From Planctomycetota bacterium (GTDB lineage Bacteria > Planctomycetota > J058): a stretch of DNA of 64,000 nucleotides. Numbering within the stretch: position 1 is the first letter of the stretch; each line of letters opens with the position of its first letter. The notes under the pieces are model-generated. The model searched no databases and was not told the origin of the DNA. It was given only the letters and a program-made list of their open reading frames with translations. The position numbers and the translations under genes are program-made. This document shows, piece after piece, positions 58,601-64,000 of the stretch. Location: positions 1-64,000 of the forward strand of contig RFHU01000405.1 of NCBI GenBank assembly GCA_003695705.1, in the 5' to 3' direction.

Positions 58601-59437
58601 ACGCTGGCGTCGCCGGTCGGATCCCTTGTCGTCTCCTCCCAACAGGACCTTGACCGCGTAGTGTTCGTCGCTGCCCTGCTTGCGCGCCTTGTAGATGACC
58701 CCCATCCCGCCGCGCCCGATGAGCTTGACGAGCTCGTAGTTGCCGATGACCTCCCCCGGTTCGGGTTCGCGACGGGCCTGCCCGCCATCGGCCGAGGCGC
58801 TCATGATGAAGTCTGCCCGGGGATCGCGTTCGGAGGGGACGGGGTCGGGCGGTGCGAGCTCCAGCCCCGCGGCGGCGTCCGGGGTCTGGCTGGCGGCGGG
58901 GGTGGACTCGAGCAGCGAAGGAGGCGCCTCGTAGGGCGGCGTGTCGGGGTGGACGCCCGCCTCGTCGGAGAGCATCAGGGGGGAGTCCTCGTCGAGGGAC
59001 TCCTCGAGGGAGCCGGGGGCCAACACCCCTTCGAAGCCCGAGGTCTGGGCGCAGGGGTCGCCCCCGCGCGAGGACGGCGCGAGCGCCTGAGGGGTTGCCG
59101 CGGCCCAGGCCGCCGACGCGTTCGGCGTCGAGGCCGAGGCCGGGGGAGGGCTCCCCCAGGCGTTCGGAGTCGAGGCCGAGGGGGGAGTCGCCAACGCGTT
59201 CGGTGCCGGGGACGAGAGGGCGCCTTCGAGGGGCAAGCTGGCTTGGAGCCGCTGGTAGGCGGCCGGGTCGATGACCCCTCGGGAGAGCAGGAGCTGGGTG
59301 AAGGACGCCCTTACTCCTCTCTGCAGGTAGTGCGTGTATTCCTGGTAGAGGCGGCGCGCGGTCGGCTGGTCGGAGAGGCCGAGGCGTACGACTTCGCGGG
59401 CGACGGCGGCGGCGTGCTGTGCGAAGGGAGGGTCCAT
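55637..59437 (-). CDS. Large serine/threonine protein kinase (1266 aa) with long extracytoplasmic C-terminus
   Basis: '[30 protein letters not shown]', '[33 protein letters not shown]', TM '[21 protein letters not shown]'. Confidence 0.92.
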   Translation of the reverse strand: [1266 protein letters not shown]

Positions 59438-59587
59438 GACTCCTTAGGATGAACTGTAGCGGTGGGGTCCGTTGCTGCGCAAGCGGTGCCCGTGTGCCCT
59501 CGGCCCGGAGCGTTCCCGGTGCGGGAGGAGGCCGGACGGGGGAGGGGCGCAAGCCCTCACTGCTTCGCCGCCGGCGGGATCGTGCTC

Positions 59588-59611
59588 GCAGGGGAGTTCG
59601 AACTCCCCTGC
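59588..59611. other. Perfect 24-bp palindrome gcaggggagttcgaactcccctgc in an intergenic region
   Basis: Equals its own reverse complement; between the 59665 gene stop and the 59437 kinase start. Confidence 0.9.
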
Positions 59612-59664
59612 TGCGCAACCGCGAGAAGGACTCTGGGAAGCGGCGACGACGTGTTCCGCTTCGC

Positions 59665-61074
59665 TCAGGCCTCCCGGGTGCTCTCGGGCTCGCTCCCTTC
59701 GTGCTCCTCGCCGACGAGCCGCGAGACGTCCCAGGCTCCCGAGCTGGTTTCGAAGAAGCCGAGTGCCTCCTGTACTTCGGAGGAGCGGAGTTCGGTGGTA
59801 ATGGCCTCGTCCTCCGCATCGGCGTCGAGGGAGCGCGCGGCTTCGATCATGGCCCGCACCTCGTCGGCTCGTAGCCGGCGCGTACGGTCGAAGTGGTCGA
59901 GAACCTCCTCGAGGTCTTCGTCGGCGAGGTCCTCGTCGGCGAGGTCCTCCTCGGAGAGGTCTTCGGCGGCGGCCGAGATGGCGCGCAGCGCGGCCGTGAC
60001 CGATCCTGCCTCCTCGGTGGCGGGGAAGACGCTGCCCGTTGGGGCATCTCCGTCGGCGTCGTCGTCGTCGGTGGCGTCGGCGTCGTCCTCGTCGTCGTCG
60101 TCCGTGAGGCCGTCGTCCGCATCCGCGTCGTCGTCGTCGTCCGCGGCGTCGTCGCCGGCCACGGCCTCCGCGGCGTCCTCGAGTTCTGCATCGTCGAGTT
60201 CCTCGGCGTCGTCGAGTTCCTCGTCGGCGGCGAGTACCAGGGCCTCTTCCTCGTCCGCCAGGATCTCGTCGGGAAGGTCTTCGACCGCTCCGCCGTAGGG
60301 GAGGCCGGCTTCGTGCGCGTGCAGGAGCCAGGCGGTGAAGGACTCGAGCTCTTCGGGCTTGAGGAAGAGGATGTCGGTGTGCTCGTGACGCGCCAGGAGG
60401 CGCCGGGTCCCCGGAGGCACCATGACCCCTTCGGGGGCGTGGGCGACCAGGAGGGAGACGAGCCCGAGGTAGTTCTGCAGGGCGTTGCGGCTGCGGCCGG
60501 GCAGGTGGGCGTAGATGCCCGTGGTGTCGTGGCGCACGCGGAAGAGCTCGGGTCCTTCGAGGAGAAGGTCCACACCGAGTCGCAGGCGCACGCGCTCTCG
60601 GTCCTCGTAGAGTTCGATGCCTGCACGCAGCTTGTTGACCTCCGGAGTGGTTGCGCTCGTGGCGCGGAGCGGGAGGGCGTCGGATTCGTCGCTGCCCGAC
60701 TCGGAGCGGACCGCGAAGGCGTTGACGGCGACGACCTCTTCCCAGGGGACCTCGCGGGGCGGCTTGAAACGGACCCCCAGCCGGAGCCCCTGCGGACCGA
60801 CCTCCACGTGGCCGGCGCGTTTGGCGCGCGGGGGCGTCCGCAGACGCTCGACGATGAAGCTTCCTAGGCCCAGGCGCGCCAGCCCGCGCATGATGCGTCG
60901 GGCGTAGGGCGCGGGAACGTCGCGGACGACCACGCCGTGTCCGTAGCGGACCGTGAGCGCCGCGTCGGCTTCCGGGCAGCCGAGGACTTCGGCGACCACA
61001 CGAGCCACTCGGAGCAGGTCGGCGACGAGGACTTCGGGATCGTCGAGGAGGAGGCTCGCGCGGCGCTTGCTCAT
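59665..61074 (-). CDS. Uncharacterised protein with Asp-rich low-complexity linker
   Basis: 469-aa ORF; Asp-rich segment 'DDAADDDDDADADDGLTDDDDEDDADATDDDDADGD'; TAGGAT 9 nt upstream of ATG. Confidence 0.7.
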   Translation of the reverse strand: MSKRRASLLLDDPEVLVADLLRVARVVAEVLGCPEADAALTVRYGHGVVVRDVPAPYARRIMRGLARLGLGSFIVERLRTPPRAKRAGHVEVGPQGLRLGVRFKPPREVPWEEVVAVNAFAVRSESGSDESDALPLRATSATTPEVNKLRAGIELYEDRERVRLRLGVDLLLEGPELFRVRHDTTGIYAHLPGRSRNALQNYLGLVSLLVAHAPEGVMVPPGTRRLLARHEHTDILFLKPEELESFTAWLLHAHEAGLPYGGAVEDLPDEILADEEEALVLAADEELDDAEELDDAELEDAAEAVAGDDAADDDDDADADDGLTDDDDEDDADATDDDDADGDAPTGSVFPATEEAGSVTAALRAISAAAEDLSEEDLADEDLADEDLEEVLDHFDRTRRLRADEVRAMIEAARSLDADAEDEAITTELRSSEVQEALGFFETSSGAWDVSRLVGEEHEGSEPESTREA

Positions 61075-61140
61075 GAGGCTCGCATCCTACGGAGTGGCCG
61101 GGCGCCCCGCTACGGGGAAGGTTCGCCCGCTCGGGCCGAC

Positions 61141-61887
61141 TCACTCGTGAGAGAACACGAGCACGTAGATGTCGTAGATGGCATGGGTGTAGACCGCGAT
61201 CGCGAACCCCCGCACCGCGAAGATCAGACAGAACAAGGCCCCGGCGAGGAAGCGGAAGATGAAGGAGAAGAGGCGGAAGCTCTCGGGTCCCGCGTAGTGC
61301 GCGAGGGAGAAGAGGAAGGAGGAGAAGACGACCGCTCCCAGCGCCGCCGCTCGTTCGGGGACGAACTTCCCCAGCGCCCAGGTCAGCAAGGAGAAGAGTC
61401 CGAGGCGGAACACGAGCTCTTCGTTGACCCCTGCGCCCAAGGAGACGAACACGCGTCCGAAGAGCCCCAGCTCTGCGTGTCCGGTCTGCAGCCCGGGCGG
61501 AACGGGAAGGTAGCTCATGACGAACAGGATGACCGTTCCCAGGAGGAGGGCGTAGACGGTGGCTTCGAGGAGGACGCCCACGACCACGCGGGGGTCGAAG
61601 CGTCCCTTGTGGCGCGCGTAGAGGTAGCCGAGCACCCCGGCCAAGAAGAGGAGCCCGTTGAAGACGAGCAGCCCTCGAACCCCCCACTGGCGGAGGAGGA
61701 CGACCGTGACGAAGTCGACGCCGTTGATCGTCTTGCCGCGGGTCAGGAACAGGCCGACCTCGTAGACCAAGAGCAGGGGCAAGACCAAGAGCAAGGAATT
61801 GCCGAGATCCCGCGTCTGCGCGAAGTAGGACGCCGGACCCGCCGCTGCGGACTCCGCCGTCGACGCTTCCGTCCGCTCCTCGCTCAT
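61141..61887 (-). CDS. CPBP family intramembrane metalloprotease
   Basis: 'GAGVNEELVFRLGLFSLLTW' (EExxxR), 'FSLAHYAG', 'YTHAIYDIY'; multi-TM. Confidence 0.88.
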   Translation of the reverse strand: MSEERTEASTAESAAAGPASYFAQTRDLGNSLLLVLPLLLVYEVGLFLTRGKTINGVDFVTVVLLRQWGVRGLLVFNGLLFLAGVLGYLYARHKGRFDPRVVVGVLLEATVYALLLGTVILFVMSYLPVPPGLQTGHAELGLFGRVFVSLGAGVNEELVFRLGLFSLLTWALGKFVPERAAALGAVVFSSFLFSLAHYAGPESFRLFSFIFRFLAGALFCLIFAVRGFAIAVYTHAIYDIYVLVFSHE

Positions 61888-62035
61888 GCCTCGAAGCTAC
61901 CCGATGGCTGCCCGAACGGCCCAGGGAAAGCGCCCGCGGCTCGCGCGTACGACTCCGCGCCCCAGCCTTCGCCGCGGGGCGGGAAGCGGCCCCCCTCGTC
62001 GGCGGATGGCCCTCGCTGGTAGCATGTCCGCCTCC

Positions 62036-62920
62036 ATGGACCTGCCCCGAACCGAACGACGCGCGGTCGGTGGGCTTGCCCTCGACCTGGCGAGCCCCGA
62101 AGAGCTTGCGCGGGCCTTCGCGCGCGCAGATCGGGAAGCCGCAGACGCGGTGGCCCGTGCGCACACCCAAGTCGCCGCGGCCATTGCGCTGGCCGGCGAG
62201 ACCCTCGCCGCGGGCGGCCGGCTCCTCTTCGCCGGGGCCGGCACCAGCGGCCGCCTGGCGGTGATGGAGGCCGCCGAGTGTTGGCCCACCTTTTCCAGTC
62301 GCGCCGTCGTGGGCTTCATGGCCGGCGGGCCCGATGCGTTCCTCGAGGCCCAGGAGGGCGCGGAAGACGATGCGAACGCCGGGCACCGGGCCGTACGCGA
62401 ACGCGGGATCGGTGCGGCCGATGCTCTCTGCGGCGTGAGCGCAAGCGGCCGTACCCCCTTCGTCTTGGGTGCTCTCTCCGAGGCGCGCGCCGCGGGGGCC
62501 CGCACCTTGCTCCTTTCCTGCGCTCCCGCTCCCGCAGGCGCCTGCGCGGACGTGCGCATCGAGCTGGACCCGGGTCCCGAACTCCTTGCGGGATCGACCC
62601 GCCTCAAGGCGGGAACCGCCACCAAGATGGTCCTGAACGCGATCACCACCGGTGCGATGGCGCGCTGTGGGAAGATCTACGAGGACTTGATGGTGGACGT
62701 AGTTCCCAGCAACGCGAAGCTGCGCGCGCGCGCGGTCCGCATCGTCGCGGCGCTGGCCGGTGTGAGCCCCGAGGAGGCGCAGGGATTGCTCGAGAAGGCC
62801 GCCGGTGAGGTCAAGACCGCCGTGGTCATGGCCCGCGCGGGCCTGCCGGCGGGTCCCGCGCGCGTCCGCTTGAAGGCGGCGTGCGGGCACCTGCGCCATG
62901 CCCTCGAGGCGGACCGATGA
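62036..62920 (+). CDS. murQ: N-acetylmuramic acid 6-phosphate etherase (start 62036 or 62024)
   Basis: 'TERRAVGGLALDLASPEEL', 'LLFAGAGTSGRLAVMEAAECWPTF', 'EDDANAGHRAV', 'STRLKAGTATKMVLNAITTGAM'. Confidence 0.93.
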   Translation: MDLPRTERRAVGGLALDLASPEELARAFARADREAADAVARAHTQVAAAIALAGETLAAGGRLLFAGAGTSGRLAVMEAAECWPTFSSRAVVGFMAGGPDAFLEAQEGAEDDANAGHRAVRERGIGAADALCGVSASGRTPFVLGALSEARAAGARTLLLSCAPAPAGACADVRIELDPGPELLAGSTRLKAGTATKMVLNAITTGAMARCGKIYEDLMVDVVPSNAKLRARAVRIVAALAGVSPEEAQGLLEKAAGEVKTAVVMARAGLPAGPARVRLKAACGHLRHALEADR

Positions 62921-64000
62921 GCTCGCGGCTCGACGAGCTGCTGGCCGTTGCCCGCAAGCCCGAGCGGCGCATCGTGGGGCTGATGAGCGGCACGTCCCTG
63001 GACGGGATCGACGCCGCCCTCTGCCGCGTTTCGGGATGCGGGACCGCCACCGAAGTCGTCCTGGAGCGCTTCCGCACCCTCCCCTTTTCTCCGCAGCTTC
63101 GCGACCGCATCGAGGCCGCCCTCGAGGGGGACGCCCATACGCTGTGCACGGTCAATTTCGAACTCGGCGAGGCCTTTGCCCAGGCCGCCCGCGACGTGGT
63201 GGAGGAGGCCGGCCACGGCCTCGACGAAGTCGACGTGATCGCTTCGCACGGGCAGACCGTGCATCACGTCGACCGCGCCAAGTCCGCGACCCCGTCCACC
63301 CTCCAGATCGGGGAGCCGGCGGTCATCGCCGAGCGCACGGGGCGGCTGGTGGTCGCGGACTTCCGGCCGCGCGACATCGCGGCGGGCGGCGCGGGCGCGC
63401 CCTTGGTGGCCTACGCCGACCACTGTCTGTTCTCCCGTCCCGGCCGGACCCGCCTTCTCCAGAACATCGGCGGCATCGCCAACGTGACGGTCGTCACCGA
63501 GCGCCCCGAGGACGTCGTGGCCTTCGACACCGGCCCCGGGAACCTGGTGATCGACGAGGTGTGCCGTGAGGTCCTCCAAGACGAAGATGCCTTCGACCGC
63601 GACGGGGCCTACTCGCGCCTCGGCGAGGTCGACGCCCCCCTCCTGGCCCGCCTTCTCGACGACGGCTACTTTCGTCGCCCCCCGCCCAAGACGACCGGAC
63701 GCGAGGAATTCGGCGCCGACTACACGCGAGAGCTCATCGACACCTACGACCCGACGCGGCTCATCGACCTGCTCGCGACGGTGGTCCAGTTCACCGCGTC
63801 ATCCATCGTCCAGGCCTACCGGGACTTCGTCTTCCCGCGCTTCCCGGTGGACGAGGTGGTGGTCTCGGGAGGCGGCGTCCACAACCAAACCCTCATGGAC
63901 GCCCTCCGCCGGGAGCTGGAGGCGGACGGCGTTGCCCTCCGGCATTTCGACGAGCTCGAAGTGGGCTTTTCCGCCGACGCCAAGGAGGCGGTCGCTTTCG
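62917..64000 (+). CDS. anmK: Anhydro-N-acetylmuramic acid kinase, 3' end outside window
   Basis: 'GLMSGTSLDGIDAAL', 'IASHGQTVHH', 'LQNIGGIANVTVV', 'VAFDTGPGNLVID', 'VVSGGGVHNQTLMDALRREL'; ATGA overlap with murQ; ORF open to 64000. Confidence 0.93.
   Translation, partial: MSSRLDELLAVARKPERRIVGLMSGTSLDGIDAALCRVSGCGTATEVVLERFRTLPFSPQLRDRIEAALEGDAHTLCTVNFELGEAFAQAARDVVEEAGHGLDEVDVIASHGQTVHHVDRAKSATPSTLQIGEPAVIAERTGRLVVADFRPRDIAAGGAGAPLVAYADHCLFSRPGRTRLLQNIGGIANVTVVTERPEDVVAFDTGPGNLVIDEVCREVLQDEDAFDRDGAYSRLGEVDAPLLARLLDDGYFRRPPPKTTGREEFGADYTRELIDTYDPTRLIDLLATVVQFTASSIVQAYRDFVFPRFPVDEVVVSGGGVHNQTLMDALRRELEADGVALRHFDELEVGFSADAKEAVAF

Noticed and set aside
59581-59620. tRNA T-arm ('ggggagTTCGAActcccc')
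   Set aside because: The perfect palindrome does not give a standard 5-bp stem with 7-nt loop; no matching acceptor, D or anticodon arms found on either strand.
53052-59819. 2255-aa minus-strand ORF and other giant ORFs (e.g. 33957..39038 +, 34513..38436 -, 42077..45670 -)
   Set aside because: Low-complexity Arg/Pro/Gly-rich translations antisense or out of frame to well-supported genes; expected in very GC-rich DNA.

Overview
The 64-kb, high-GC window looks like two unrelated pieces joined near 11.0 kb. Bases 1 to ~11,000 read as an alphaproteobacterial chromosome: kdsD-lptC-lptA-lptB-rpoN, an inserted reverse-strand chemoreceptor, hpf-ptsN, DUF1150/Hsp20, a histone H1-like gene and the 5' part of a flippase. 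From ~11,000 to 64,000 the gene content is different and Planctomycetota-like (inference): several Ser/Thr kinases, FHA/PATAN, a DUF1559-like protein, ECF/anti-sigma, DAC, MscS, DUF58/transglutaminase and MurQ-AnmK. At ~11,000 a forward flippase and a reverse pentapeptide-repeat ORF run into each other and both lose recognisable sequence, so a chimeric join is the simplest explanation. The main biological finding is a divergent lipid cluster at 14.2-25.2 kb. One arm encodes FabI-like, FabZ-like, two CrtI-like oxidoreductases, ACP and a divergent KAS. The other encodes a complete OleA-OleB-OleC-OleD hydrocarbon pathway. Other findings are a recurrent TAnnnT -10-like box 6-10 nt upstream of start codons (probable leaderless mRNAs), unusual fusions (NrtS-like/MCP; Usp-RING-Usp-DUF389; RelA/SpoT-type HD + middle region + methyltransferase; WecA-like + CapD-like membrane domain), a DacZ-like c-di-AMP synthase and a neutral-sphingomyelinase-like protein with a C-terminal TM hairpin. 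I saw no rRNA, convincing tRNA, CRISPR array or transposase. All assignments come from reading motifs in the translations; no database search was run.
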